A stretch of 64,000 bases of DNA from positions 124,001 to 188,000 of the forward strand of contig JBBRWM010000002.1 in assembly GCA_038249195.1 (NCBI GenBank), in the 5' to 3' direction. Source of the DNA: JAOUEA01 sp038249195. GTDB lineage: Bacteria; Actinomycetota; UBA4738; HRBIN12. Below the pieces are notes generated by a model. That model worked only from the letters and a program-made list of their open reading frames with translations. It made no database searches and was not told the origin of the DNA. Positions 35,353 through 43,850 of this stretch are shown in pieces; the first letter of the stretch is position 1, and each line of letters opens with the position of its first letter. The position numbers and the translations under genes are program-made.

Positions 35353-36543
35353 ATGTCCGCCGCCGATATCCCGGAGCTCCTGCGCACGGCGCCGTTGATC
35401 GACGGCCACAACGACCTCCTGTGGGCCGTGCGCGAGGGGCGTGAGAAGGGCGGGCCGGACTGGACACCCCCCGACCTCACGATGCCGCAGGGCGACCTCA
35501 TGACCGATCTCCCCCGGCTGCGCGCCGGCGGGGTGGGCGGACAGTTCTGGTCGGTGTTCGTGCCGTCGGACCTGCCGGAGCACGAGGCCGTCACGCGCAC
35601 GCTCGAGCAGATCGACGCCCTCCACCGATTGGTACGAAGCTACCCTGACCGACTCGAGCGGGCCCGGAGCGCCGACCACGTAGAACGGATCGCCTCGTCC
35701 GGGCGGGTGGCCTCGATGATCGGCGTGGAAGGAGGCCACTCGATCGGATCGTCCCTCGGGGTCCTGCGGGTGCTCGGGGAGCTCGGTGCCGGGTACCTCA
35801 CGCTCACCCACAACGACGACACGCCCTGGGCGGACTCGGCCACCGGCACGGCGCCCCACGGCGGGCTCACGCGGTTCGGCGAGGAGGTGGTGCGGGAACT
35901 GAACCGGACCGGCGTCCTGGTGGACCTGAGCCATGTGTCGCCCGACTCCATGCGTCACGCCCTCGCGGTGAGCGAGGCGCCGGCGTTCTTCTCGCACTCG
36001 TCGGCGCGCGCGTTGTGCGACGTGACGCGCAACGTGCCCGACGACGTCCTTGAACTCGTGCGGTCGACGGACGGGGTGGTGATGGTGACGTTCGTGCCGT
36101 CGTTCCTCACCCGCGATGGCGCGGCGGCGAACGCCGAGGCGTGGCAGGAGGCGGCGCGGATGCGGGCCGCGCACCCTGACGATCCCCGTTCGGTGGCGTC
36201 GGCGATGGATGCTTGGTTCGAAGCCCATCCCGACCCGCCCGCCACGATCGGCGACGTCGCCGATCACGTCGACCACGTCCGGTCGGTGGCGGGGATCGAT
36301 CACATCGGCATCGGAAGCGACTTCGACGGCGCGTCGATGCCGGACGGCTTGGAGGACGTATCCCGCTATCCGGCGCTGTTCAGCGAGCTCGCGAACCGCG
36401 GTTACCTCGATGAGGATCTGCGGAAGATCGCGGGTCGCAACGTCCTGCGCGTCATGCGCGCCTCGGAGGGCGTGGCCGAACGGCTCCGGCGGGAGCGACC
36501 GCCGTCCCTCGCCACGATCGACGAGCTGGACGGTGCGGCCTGA
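35353..36543 (+). CDS. membrane dipeptidase (peptidase M19)
   Basis: A 396-residue zinc dipeptidase. Zinc ligands include the HxD of LIDGHNDLLW, Glu of GVEGGHSIG, and the His of LVDLSHVSPDSM and FFSHSSARA. The C-terminal IGIGSDFDG is the catalytic Asp region. Such enzymes hydrolyse dipeptides, including D-amino acid and beta-lactam substrates. The ATG has TAGCAT (35339–35344) 8 nt upstream; another TAGCAT overlaps the kinase stop. No signal peptide, so it is likely cytosolic despite the family name. Confidence 0.9.
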   Translation: MSAADIPELLRTAPLIDGHNDLLWAVREGREKGGPDWTPPDLTMPQGDLMTDLPRLRAGGVGGQFWSVFVPSDLPEHEAVTRTLEQIDALHRLVRSYPDRLERARSADHVERIASSGRVASMIGVEGGHSIGSSLGVLRVLGELGAGYLTLTHNDDTPWADSATGTAPHGGLTRFGEEVVRELNRTGVLVDLSHVSPDSMRHALAVSEAPAFFSHSSARALCDVTRNVPDDVLELVRSTDGVVMVTFVPSFLTRDGAAANAEAWQEAARMRAAHPDDPRSVASAMDAWFEAHPDPPATIGDVADHVDHVRSVAGIDHIGIGSDFDGASMPDGLEDVSRYPALFSELANRGYLDEDLRKIAGRNVLRVMRASEGVAERLRRERPPSLATIDELDGAA

Positions 36544-36570
36544 AGGGCGGTGGCACGCATCGGCTGAGGC

Positions 36571-37005
36571 CTAGGTCGCCATCCAGGCGTCGATCCGCTG
36601 CTCGACCTCGCGCAGGCGCAGCACGATCGCCCTGAGCATCGCCACGGCCACGCCGGGGTGCTCCAGCAGGAAGCCCCGGAACCCCTCGGCCGGGATCAGC
36701 AGCAGCTCGGCGTCGGTCTCCGCCCTGACGGTCGCCATCCGCTTGCCGGGTGCGATCAGCGCCATCTCGCCGAAGAAGTCGCCGGACTTGAGGATGTGGA
36801 ACCGTCCGCCCACATCGACCCGCGCCTCGCCCCGCAGCACGATGTACATGCCGTCGGCCGCGTCGCCCTCTTCCACGATCGGCTTGCCGGCCGCCACGGA
36901 AGCGGGGCGTCCGACGGCCGCGATGGCCTCGAGATCCTCCGACGGGAGCTCCGCGAACAGGGGGGTGTTGCGAAGGGCCGTGGTCCCGATGGCGGCGTCA
37001 CTCAT
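36571..37005 (-). CDS. cyclic-nucleotide-binding-domain protein without effector domain
   Basis: A 144-residue single cNMP-binding domain (LRNTPLFAELPSEDLEAIA, then YIVLRGEARVDVGG and the phosphate-binding cassette region GDFFGEMALIAPGKRMATV with Arg). No helix-turn-helix or channel follows, so it acts as a stand-alone sensor or by protein contact. AAGGGAG precedes ATG 37005. It overlaps the upstream YihY stop by 8 nt, which suggests a joint membrane-associated role. Confidence 0.82.
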   Translation of the reverse strand: MSDAAIGTTALRNTPLFAELPSEDLEAIAAVGRPASVAAGKPIVEEGDAADGMYIVLRGEARVDVGGRFHILKSGDFFGEMALIAPGKRMATVRAETDAELLLIPAEGFRGFLLEHPGVAVAMLRAIVLRLREVEQRIDAWMAT

Positions 37006-38035
37006 GTGATCTCCCTTCCGATGCTGGCGGCGCCGTCGTGCGGCCGCCGTCGGGGGCGAGCTTACCGGGTCCCCCTTCGCCGCCGGCACCGAGCGCCGCG
37101 ACCTCGATCCTGGCTTGCGACACCTCCGCGCAGAGCAAGAGCCACCACATCGTGACGTACAGGAACGCGAGGAGACCGAAGACCACGCCGATGGTGCCGT
37201 AGAGGGCGGTGGTCTTCGTCACGACGCGATTCACGTACTCGGCCCCCACCAGATGCAGGGGCAGCCATCCGGCGGTGAACAGGACCGATCCCCAGGCGTG
37301 CTGGCGCAGCGTGGGGCCGCGGCCCGGCGTGAGCAATCGGTACGTCATCGCCGCGAACGCGAACGTCGCAACGGCCAAGGCAAGGTACGTGAGGATCTCG
37401 GAGACCCACACGATCTTGCCCGAGATCCGCAGGCCCGCGGCGAGGCTCCCGACGGCGGCCAACGCGACGAACAGCAGCACGATCGGCGTGCCCAGCACGG
37501 CTGCCGACGCGCGCCCGAACACCAGCCCCGTCTGGAGCGTGCGGAAGATCATCCCGAGGGAGCTCCGCAGGCGGGCGGCGAAGCCCGACGCCGCCCAGAT
37601 CACGACCACGGCGCCGATCACCCCGACGCCTACCTGCTTCGCGGTGCCCACCGTGATGCTGGACCCGAGCAGTTCGTCCATCCCGGGGATCGCCTTCGCG
37701 ACCGTGCTCAGCAGCTTCTGGGCGGCCTCCGGATCGTCCCGTAGCACCGAGCCGGCGATGGACAGCACCACGATGAGCAGGGGTGGGATCGACAGGAACG
37801 CGCCGTACGTCAGCGATCCGGCTTGGATGCCGATGGCGTCCGCTCCCACGCGCCGGCTCACCATGAGCCCCGGCGCCCACAGCCGCCGCCACCACGCCGG
37901 ATGGCGCTCGGCGACACGGGCCTCGAGCGTTGCCACGCGCTCGCGCACGCGCGCGCGCCACGCGGCGAGCCGTTCGACCTCCCGCGTTCGGCGGGTCTCG
38001 GGTGGAGGCGCGGGCTCATGCACGAGCGGCAGCAT
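36998..38035 (-). CDS. YihY/virulence factor BrkB family membrane protein
   Basis: A 345-residue protein with about six TM helices in the YihY arrangement: GSLTYGAFLSIPPLLIVVLS, AVVVIWAASGFAARLRSSLG, VNRVVTKTTALYGTIGVVFG and FLYVTMWWLLLCAEV. Once mislabelled RNase BN, the family is of uncertain transport or barrier function. I take ATG 38035 (GTG 38023 is possible). The divergent haemoglobin gene starts only 22 bp away. A Gly/Pro-rich tail ends the protein. Confidence 0.85.
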   Translation of the reverse strand: MLPLVHEPAPPPETRRTREVERLAAWRARVRERVATLEARVAERHPAWWRRLWAPGLMVSRRVGADAIGIQAGSLTYGAFLSIPPLLIVVLSIAGSVLRDDPEAAQKLLSTVAKAIPGMDELLGSSITVGTAKQVGVGVIGAVVVIWAASGFAARLRSSLGMIFRTLQTGLVFGRASAAVLGTPIVLLFVALAAVGSLAAGLRISGKIVWVSEILTYLALAVATFAFAAMTYRLLTPGRGPTLRQHAWGSVLFTAGWLPLHLVGAEYVNRVVTKTTALYGTIGVVFGLLAFLYVTMWWLLLCAEVSQARIEVAALGAGGEGGPGKLAPDGGRTTAPPASEGRSHE

Positions 38036-38057
38036 CGCACGCCCGTAGACTGCCGGG

Positions 38058-38444
38058 GTGACGGAGCCGGAGCCCACCGTGTACGAGGCCGTGGGGGGCA
38101 TGCCGTTCTTCGAGGAGCTCGTGAACCGGTTCTACGAGGGCGTGGAGGCCGACCCCGTGCTCATCGCTTTGTACCCGCAGCCCGACGACCTCGGGCCGGC
38201 GCGCCACCGGCTGACCCTGTTCCTGGCGCAGTATTGGGGCGGTCCCGACAGCTACTCCCGCGAGCGCGGTCATCCCCGGCTGCGGATGCGGCACGCGCCG
38301 TTCGCGATCGGCGCTCGGGAGCGCGACCGCTGGCTCGTGCACATGCGGGCCGCCGTCGCCGCCATGGAACCTGCGCCGCAGACGCACGAGGCGTTCGAGC
38401 GCTACTTCACGTTCGCGGCCGAGTCGATGCGCAACCGCGACTGA
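38058..38444 (+). CDS. glbO: group II truncated haemoglobin (trHbO)
   Basis: A 128-residue haem protein. Proximal His79 lies in MRHAPFAIG, B10 Tyr26 in NRFYEG, the WGGP motif at 60–63 and the G8 Trp in RDRWLVHM (about 92) mark group II trHbO. It binds O2 and may detoxify NO or peroxide under low oxygen. GTG start after TAGACT (38046–38051), gap 6 nt. It is convergent with the small membrane protein, 1 bp apart. Confidence 0.9.
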   Translation: MTEPEPTVYEAVGGMPFFEELVNRFYEGVEADPVLIALYPQPDDLGPARHRLTLFLAQYWGGPDSYSRERGHPRLRMRHAPFAIGARERDRWLVHMRAAVAAMEPAPQTHEAFERYFTFAAESMRNRD

Positions 38445-38445
38445 C

Positions 38446-38739
38446 CTACGCGCGCGCCGTGCGCCGCTTGGTGATGCCGCGGCCGCCGCCGATGAGGCCC
38501 ACGTCGATGACCACGCCCAGCACGATGACGACGATCCCGCCCGCCTCGATGCCGCCGCTCGCGTCGGAGAACGCGTTCTTGGCGATGGCGTAGGCGATCG
38601 TGGTGGTGGGCAGGAGGAAGAACCCGAGCGTGGGCAGGAGCCAGTTCGTGTAGGCGCGGCTCATGTAGTCGGTGAAGAGCCAGAGCATCACGATGACGAA
38701 GCGCGGTGCGAACAATCCGAGCAATCCGATGAAGCACAT
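38446..38739 (-). CDS. 97-residue three-helix membrane protein
   Basis: Hydrophobic helices at about 3–22 (FIGLLGLFAPRFVIVMLWLF), 31–54 and 64–86 (GIVVIVLGVVIDVGLIGGG), and a basic end (GITKRRTARA). A strong SD (GGAGGTG) precedes ATG 38739. Such uncharacterised actinobacterial proteins are common; no function is known. Confidence 0.65.
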   Translation of the reverse strand: MCFIGLLGLFAPRFVIVMLWLFTDYMSRAYTNWLLPTLGFFLLPTTTIAYAIAKNAFSDASGGIEAGGIVVIVLGVVIDVGLIGGGRGITKRRTARA

Positions 38740-38816
38740 CTGTCGTGCACCTCCGGTGAACGACGAAGGGCCCGGCGCTCGCGCGCCGGACCCCTCACCT
38801 ACCAGTCTGTTGTGGT

Positions 38817-39020
38817 TCAGGCTGGGCGTACGTTCGCGGCCTGCGGGCCCTTCTGGCCCTGCGTGACCTCGAACTCGACACGCTGCCCCTCGTCGAGGTT
38901 GCGATACCCCTCACCGGCGATCGCGCTGAAGTGCACGAACACGTCTGCGCTGCCGTCCTCGGGGGTGATGAAGCCGAACCCCTTTTCGGAGTTGAACCAC
39001 TTCACGGTTCCGGTTGCCAC
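38817..39020 (-). CDS. cspA: cold-shock protein
   Basis: A 67-residue CSD protein with RNP1 KGFGFITP and RNP2 VFVHFSAI; single-stranded nucleic acid chaperone. GTG 39020 follows AAAGGAGGG, a very strong SD. The upstream 139 bp to SURF1 has a possible small reading frame (see 39002–39106) and no other gene. Probable growth or cold regulation through the leader is inferred from the family. Confidence 0.94.
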   Translation of the reverse strand: MATGTVKWFNSEKGFGFITPEDGSADVFVHFSAIAGEGYRNLDEGQRVEFEVTQGQKGPQAANVRPA

Positions 39021-39106
39021 TGGCGATCCCTCCTTTCTTCCGCCGTCCGGGCCTTCTTGCTGCCCTTGGGCGCCGGCGTGACGCGCCGGTTGAGGGAACG
39101 ACACAT
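39002..39106 (-). CDS. possible 34-codon upstream reading frame overlapping cspA
   Basis: ATG 39106 opens a highly basic peptide (MCRSLNRRVTPAPKGSKKAR, then TAEERRDRQWQPEP) that ends 16 nt inside cspA. It may be a leader peptide, a small RNA-binding protein or chance. Codon use does not differ clearly from the surrounding mRNA leader. Low confidence. Confidence 0.25.
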   Translation of the reverse strand: MCRSLNRRVTPAPKGSKKARTAEERRDRQWQPEP

Positions 39107-39159
39107 GGCGAGCCAAGAATCTGTGCCCTCGGCGTGAACCCTACCAGGGTGCGCTTCGA

Positions 39160-39927
39160 TCAGCCTGCGGGCTGAGTGTCCGCTCCGTGAACGTCCGTCG
39201 CGCCGGAACGTTTGCGTTCGTCGCGCATCTCGCGAAGGACCAAGAGCGCGAACCCGCCCCCGGCGATGGAGGCGAAGGCGAACCACTGGAGGGCGTAGTT
39301 GAGGTGCGGGCCGTCGTCGAGCGTGGGCACGGACGGCGGGATCGGCAGGTCGGCGGACTGGGCGGGAACCTGGGTGCTGAGCTGCAGGTAGTAGGGCACG
39401 AGCGGATACGGGAGCTGGCGACCGATCCGCTCGAGGTCCACCCGCGTGAGGGTGGTGACGGGGCCGTCGGCCTGCGGCGTCCCCCCGGGCTCCGAGGGGG
39501 CGAGCAGGCCCGTCACGCTGACCGTGCCGGGGGGCGGCGCCGCGGCGGCCACGGGCGGCGTGCCCATGGCGAACGGGACCCAACCCCGGTCCACGAGGAT
39601 CGCGCGCCCGTCGTGCAGGCGCAGCGGCGTGAGAACGTGGTTACCCGGTTCCCCTTGGTTGGTGCGGCCGTACAGGATGACTTCGCGCGCCGGGTCGTAG
39701 GTTCCCGTGGCCTCGGCACGGCGGTACAGCAGATCACCGCCGGCATCGACGAGCCGCTCGACCGCTGCCGGAGGGGCCGTCATGCCCGCCTCGTACCGCC
39801 CGTTGAAGTAGCGCCGGCCGTGCAGGCGATCCAGTTGCCAGAACCCGAGGCGCACGCAGAGTGCCGTCATCACGAGGGCGAACAAGCCGAGGGCGATCCA
39901 CCGGGGCTTGAGGAGGAAGCGGAGCAT
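39160..39927 (-). CDS. SURF1 family cytochrome oxidase assembly protein
   Basis: A 255-residue protein with two TM helices (about 9–27 and 213–232) and the SURF1 signature pieces LGFWQLDRLHGRRYFN, ILVDRGWVPFA and LNYALQWFAFASIAG. SURF1 helps insert haem A and assemble the aa3-type oxidase. It is 33 bp downstream of the SDR gene on the same strand. No cox genes are near. Confidence 0.9.
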   Translation of the reverse strand: MLRFLLKPRWIALGLFALVMTALCVRLGFWQLDRLHGRRYFNGRYEAGMTAPPAAVERLVDAGGDLLYRRAEATGTYDPAREVILYGRTNQGEPGNHVLTPLRLHDGRAILVDRGWVPFAMGTPPVAAAAPPPGTVSVTGLLAPSEPGGTPQADGPVTTLTRVDLERIGRQLPYPLVPYYLQLSTQVPAQSADLPIPPSVPTLDDGPHLNYALQWFAFASIAGGGFALLVLREMRDERKRSGATDVHGADTQPAG

Positions 39928-39960
39928 CTGCCCCGAGCATAGCCCCGGCGCCGCGGCTCC

Positions 39961-40740
39961 CTAGGTGCCCTTGGTCTCCTGGATCGTGTTGCCGCCGTCC
40001 ACCACAACCGACTGCCCCGTCACGTAGCTGGCCCGGTCCGTGGCCAGGAATCCGACCACCTCCGCGACCTCCTCGGGCGTGCCCGATCGACCGACCGGCG
40101 TGTGACGGCCCGCCGCGGCCTCCGGCGGCGTCTGTGACCCCGAGGAGATCCAACCCGGCGCCACGGAGTTCACCGTGATGCCGTGGGAGCCCACCTCCAC
40201 CGCGAGCCCGCGCATCAGCCCGTCCATGCCCGCCTTGGCCGCGCCGTAGCCCGTCGAGCCCGGGTTCGTTACGAGCGGACCCGTCACCGACGACACCATG
40301 ACCACCCGTCCCCATCCCCGCTCGAGCATCCCCGGTAGGGCGCCTCGCGTCACGTTGTACGCCGTGCCCAGGTTCATCGCGAGGTCGCGGTCCCAGTCCT
40401 GGTCGCCCTGCTCCACGAACCCGCCGGCCGACCACGTTCCCGAGGCGACGTTGACCATGCCCGCGTTGTTCACGAGGATGTCGATCCGGCCGAACCGCTC
40501 GGTGACCTCGTCCACCAGCCGCAGGGCCTGGGATCGGTCCGTGAGGTCGGCCACGAAGCCTCCGGCGTCGTAGCCCAGCGAGTGCAGCTCGGCGGCCCGT
40601 TCGCGGATCCGGCCGGTGGTGGAGGCGATCGCGAGGCCGGCACCCTCCCGGCCCAGGACCCGGCCACAGGCGAACCCGATGCCCGTGGGCGATCCCGCGC
40701 CCGTGATCAGGGCCACCCGTCCCCGGGCTTCATCAAGCAT
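39961..40740 (-). CDS. short-chain dehydrogenase/reductase (SDR)
   Basis: A 259-residue classical SDR. NAD(P)-binding loop is TGAGSPTGIG (about 13–22), NNAG in ILVNNAGMV, catalytic Ser in VVMVSSVTG, and YxxxK in TGYGAAKAG. The C-terminus has the PEEVAEVVGFLATD and GQSVVVDGG segments. Substrate unknown. TAGGCT (40748–40753, minus strand) lies 7 nt before the ATG, with no SD: a leaderless mRNA. Confidence 0.9.
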   Translation of the reverse strand: MLDEARGRVALITGAGSPTGIGFACGRVLGREGAGLAIASTTGRIRERAAELHSLGYDAGGFVADLTDRSQALRLVDEVTERFGRIDILVNNAGMVNVASGTWSAGGFVEQGDQDWDRDLAMNLGTAYNVTRGALPGMLERGWGRVVMVSSVTGPLVTNPGSTGYGAAKAGMDGLMRGLAVEVGSHGITVNSVAPGWISSGSQTPPEAAAGRHTPVGRSGTPEEVAEVVGFLATDRASYVTGQSVVVDGGNTIQETKGT

Positions 40741-40860
40741 GATCGCGAGCCTACCCCGCTCAACTTTCCAGGGCCCCCCTGCCGATACCACTTGCAAGAC
40801 GGCGCGGAGGGCCGCCCGGTTGCGGGCGGCCCGCGCGACGGACGGGACGAAGGGATCATC

Positions 40861-41052
40861 ATGCTGCTGCGCGTCATCACCCGCGTGCAGGTCTGGCGGG
40901 CCGAGATGCGGGATCGGCTGTTCGACGAATACGGGGCCACCGCGGTGGAGTACGCCTTGATGCTGGCCTTGATCTTCATGGTCGTCATCGGGGCCGTGGC
41001 CTTCATGGGCCAACAAACCAACGCGGGTTTCGAGAAGTACCAACTCCCATAA
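40861..41052 (+). CDS. Flp/Fap-type pilin
   Basis: A 63-residue prepilin: hydrophilic start, then YGATAVEYALMLALIFMVVI with Glu at the +5 position after a TadV-type cleavage site at G–A, a hydrophobic helix and a short tail. GAAGGGATC supplies an SD. No tad secretion genes flank it, so it is probably an orphan subunit using machinery elsewhere. It sits between SDR and the zinc-ribbon gene. Confidence 0.85.
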   Translation: MLLRVITRVQVWRAEMRDRLFDEYGATAVEYALMLALIFMVVIGAVAFMGQQTNAGFEKYQLP

Positions 41053-41146
41053 GCGGGGCGACGTCTGGGGGTCGTTGGAGGACGGCCCCCAGGCGCCCGC
41101 GCCCGCAGGATCCGGCGCCGCCGGCATCGGCTAGGCTTCCTGCGCC

Positions 41147-41854
41147 ATGCAGGGGATGGATCGTTTGCTCGCGCTCCAGGAGACCGACACCGCCGTCGCT
41201 CGGCTGCGCGTGCGTCGAGACGCCCTCGTGGCCAAAGAGACGATCGCGGCCGCCCGCGGCGAGGCCGATGCGGCCGAAAACGCCCTGGGGGAGCTCGGGT
41301 TGCAGCTCGACGAACTGGACCGCGACCAGCGACGCTTCGAACAAGAGATCGATTCGCTCTCACAGAAGGAAGCCGCAGAGAACAAGCGGATGTACGACGG
41401 CAGCATCGTCAACACCAAGGAACTCGAGGCGCTCCAGCATGAACTTGCCAACCTTCAGAAGCGCCGCTCCGACCGGGAGGACGAGCTCCTCGCCCTGATG
41501 GAGCAACGTGAGGGGAAAGAGGCGCAGGCCGCCCAGGCCGAGACCTTGAACACGGGCCTGCGGGCTGCGCTGCAGACGACGTCCGAGGCGGCCGACGAGG
41601 AGCTGGTCGAGGTGGAGGCGGATCTTGAGCGTCGCGCGGCCCAGCGGGAAGGGCTCGTGTCCAACGTCGATGCCGAGTTGCTGGAGCTGTACGAGGACCT
41701 GCGAACCCAGAAGAAGGGCGTCGCGGCGGTGGCGCTCGTCGACGGCGTCTGTGGGGGCTGCCACGAACAGCTTTCGGCGATGGAGGTCGACAAGGTCAAG
41801 AAGACCGAGGGCGTGCGGAGGTGTCCCCACTGCCGGCGGATCCTGGTCCTTTGA
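41147..41854 (+). CDS. C4-type zinc-ribbon coiled-coil protein (DUF164/Rv2229c-like)
   Basis: A 235-residue protein. Long charged heptad-containing coiled coil (about 5–180), then a zinc ribbon with CGGC at about 200 and CPHC at 225 (VCGGCHEQL, RRCPHCRRIL). The family stands upstream of RNase H genes in actinobacteria, as here. ATG follows TAGGCT (41132–41137) by 9 nt. The RNase H TTG overlaps its stop (TTGA). Confidence 0.82.
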   Translation: MQGMDRLLALQETDTAVARLRVRRDALVAKETIAAARGEADAAENALGELGLQLDELDRDQRRFEQEIDSLSQKEAAENKRMYDGSIVNTKELEALQHELANLQKRRSDREDELLALMEQREGKEAQAAQAETLNTGLRAALQTTSEAADEELVEVEADLERRAAQREGLVSNVDAELLELYEDLRTQKKGVAAVALVDGVCGGCHEQLSAMEVDKVKKTEGVRRCPHCRRILVL

Positions 41855-42261
41855 TCGTCGCGTGCGACGGCGCTGCGCGGGGCAACCCCGGCCCCGCCGG
41901 GATCGGCGTGCAGATCACCGGGTCCGGGGGTCGGGTCGTGGCCGAGATCGCCCGTGGCTTGGGGGAGGCCACGAACAACGTCGCCGAGTACACGGCCGTC
42001 ATCGAGGGACTCAAGCGCGCCGCCGAGCTGGGCGCCACCGAGGTGCTGCTGCGCAGCGACTCGCAGCTCCTCATCAACCAGATCACCGGCCGCTACCGCG
42101 TGAAGACTGCGCACCTCGTGCCATTGCACCGCGAGGTCCTGAGGATCGCGAGGACGTTTACCTCCATCGCGTTCGAGCACGTCCGCCGGGAGCTGAACAC
42201 GGAGCCCGACCGGCTCGCGAACGAGGGCGTCGACGCGTGGCTGGCCGCGCGCCGAGGCTGA
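41851..42261 (+). CDS. ribonuclease H (type 1 family)
   Basis: About 136 residues from TTG 41851. Catalytic carboxylates: Asp in IVACDGAARGNPGPAG, Glu in NNVAEYTAV, Asp in LLRSDSQLLIN, Asp near LNTEPDRLANE. Degrades RNA in RNA:DNA hybrids. Mycobacterial Rv2228c has the same RNase H domain plus a phosphatase; here the phosphatase is absent. Coupled to the zinc-ribbon gene by 4 nt. It ends 34 bp before the rnpB promoter box. Confidence 0.88.
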   Translation: MIVACDGAARGNPGPAGIGVQITGSGGRVVAEIARGLGEATNNVAEYTAVIEGLKRAAELGATEVLLRSDSQLLINQITGRYRVKTAHLVPLHREVLRIARTFTSIAFEHVRRELNTEPDRLANEGVDAWLAARRG

Positions 42262-42295
42262 GGGCCTTGCCGGCGCCCGCACCTGGCGAGCCCGC

Positions 42296-42301
42296 TATGC
42301 T
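42296..42301 (+). promoter_or_regulatory. rnpB -10 box
   Basis: TATGCT lies 7 nt before the predicted RNase P RNA 5' end (42309). It calibrates the spacing used for leaderless promoters in this genome. Confidence 0.6.
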
Positions 42302-42308
42302 CGCGGCT

Positions 42309-42695
<387 letters not shown>

Positions 42696-42714
42696 CGCCC
42701 GACCCGAGCGGCGG

Positions 42715-42744
42715 CCATCAGGCGCCCATCAGGCGCCCATCAGG
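42715..42744. repeat. short tandem repeat over the lipA stop codon
   Basis: Two full and one partial (8 of 11) copies of CCATCAGGCGC. The last copy contains the lipA stop. Slippage would change the 3' end only slightly. Confidence 0.55.
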
Positions 42745-43723
42745 GGACGGCCGGCAGCGCGAGGCCGGCAGCCACGGCGCGGCGGAGCTGCGTACCCGCG
42801 TGATAGCTCGATCGCACGAGCGGCCCGGCCTCGACGTGGGAGATCCCGAGGGCCTCGCCGGTCTGCTTGTGCGCGTCGAACTCCTGCGGGGTCACCCATC
42901 GGTCGACCGGCAGGTGGAACGGGGTCGGCTGCAGGTACTGCCCCATCGTGAGGAGGTCGCACCCGGCGTCGAGGAGGTCCCGCATCGCGTCGTCGATCTC
43001 CCTCGGGGTCTCGCCCATGCCCAGGATGAGGTTCGACTTCGTGATCTGCCCGGGGCGCAGGCGCTTCGCCAAGCGCAGCACCTCGAGCGAGCGTCGGTAG
43101 CCGAACGCGGGGCGGATCTTGTCGTGCAGGCGAGGCACGGTCTCCAGGTTGTGGGCGAACACGTCGGGTTCGGCTCCGAGCACGGTGGCGATGTCTGCCT
43201 CTCCGCCCTTGAAATCGCTGGGGAGCACCTCTACCGCGCAGTCGGGCACCGACGCGCGCACCGCCCGGATGACCGCCGCCCAGATGCGGGCGCCGCCGTC
43301 CGAGAGGTCGTCGCGGGCCACCCCGGTGAGCACGACGTGCCGCAGCCGCATCTCGGCCACGGCCTCCGCGATCCGACGGGGCTCGTTCTCGTCGACGGGC
43401 TCTGGCTTCGCCGTCATCACGTCGCAGAAGCCGCACCGCCGCGTGCACTTCGACCCGAGGATGAGGAACGTCGCCTCACGTTCCTCCCAGCATTCATGGA
43501 TGTTGGGACACATCGCCTCCTCGCACACCGTGTTCAGCCCGAGGCCGCGCATCAGGCCCTTCAGCTCCGTGTAGTTGGGGCCGCTCTGTAGGCGCACCTT
43601 CAGCCACGGCGGCTTGCGCTCTCCACGGGCGTTCACGCCGGAGGCCGCCGCTGGTCCGTTCGTCACGCCCACGATAGGCAGGTGGAGGCGGCGGCGCCGG
43701 GGATTGTGATCGCGCTCGGCCAT
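42740..43723 (-). CDS. lipA: lipoyl synthase
   Basis: A 327-residue radical-SAM enzyme inserting two sulfurs into octanoylated lipoyl domains. The auxiliary cluster motif CEEAMCPNIHEC and the radical-SAM CTRRCGFC are present, and the C-terminal RSSYHAG is conserved. ATG 43723 is chosen because TAGAAT (43732–43737, minus strand) lies 8 nt upstream without SD, and upstream residues do not resemble LipA. Other lipoate genes lie within 16 kb (lipB, E2, lpd). Confidence 0.94.
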   Translation of the reverse strand: MAERDHNPRRRRLHLPIVGVTNGPAAASGVNARGERKPPWLKVRLQSGPNYTELKGLMRGLGLNTVCEEAMCPNIHECWEEREATFLILGSKCTRRCGFCDVMTAKPEPVDENEPRRIAEAVAEMRLRHVVLTGVARDDLSDGGARIWAAVIRAVRASVPDCAVEVLPSDFKGGEADIATVLGAEPDVFAHNLETVPRLHDKIRPAFGYRRSLEVLRLAKRLRPGQITKSNLILGMGETPREIDDAMRDLLDAGCDLLTMGQYLQPTPFHLPVDRWVTPQEFDAHKQTGEALGISHVEAGPLVRSSYHAGTQLRRAVAAGLALPAVP

Positions 43724-43811
43724 AGCATGAGATTCTACGGGCCCGGTGGCGCATCCGGGACCGACCGGAGATTGTGCGCCGTGCCTGCGCGGTTCGACGC
43801 CGAAGCGGGGG

Positions 43812-43842
43812 TAGGCTCGGCTCGGCCGGGCAAGCCCGGCCG
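43812..43842 (+). promoter_or_regulatory. TAGGCT promoter box and 5' hairpin of the permease gene
   Basis: TAGGCT (43812–43817) is followed at 43823–43842 by the perfect stem CGGCCGGGC/GCCCGGCCG with AA as loop. The RNA would start at about the foot of this hairpin, 8 nt before the ATG and without SD. It may affect translation or RNA stability. Confidence 0.4.
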
Positions 43843-43850
43843 TTCGAGCC

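Noticed and set aside
42715..42744. Tandem 11-bp repeat considered as an attachment site or origin iterons.
   Set aside because: Fewer than three copies, at a gene end, without an integrase or replication gene nearby.
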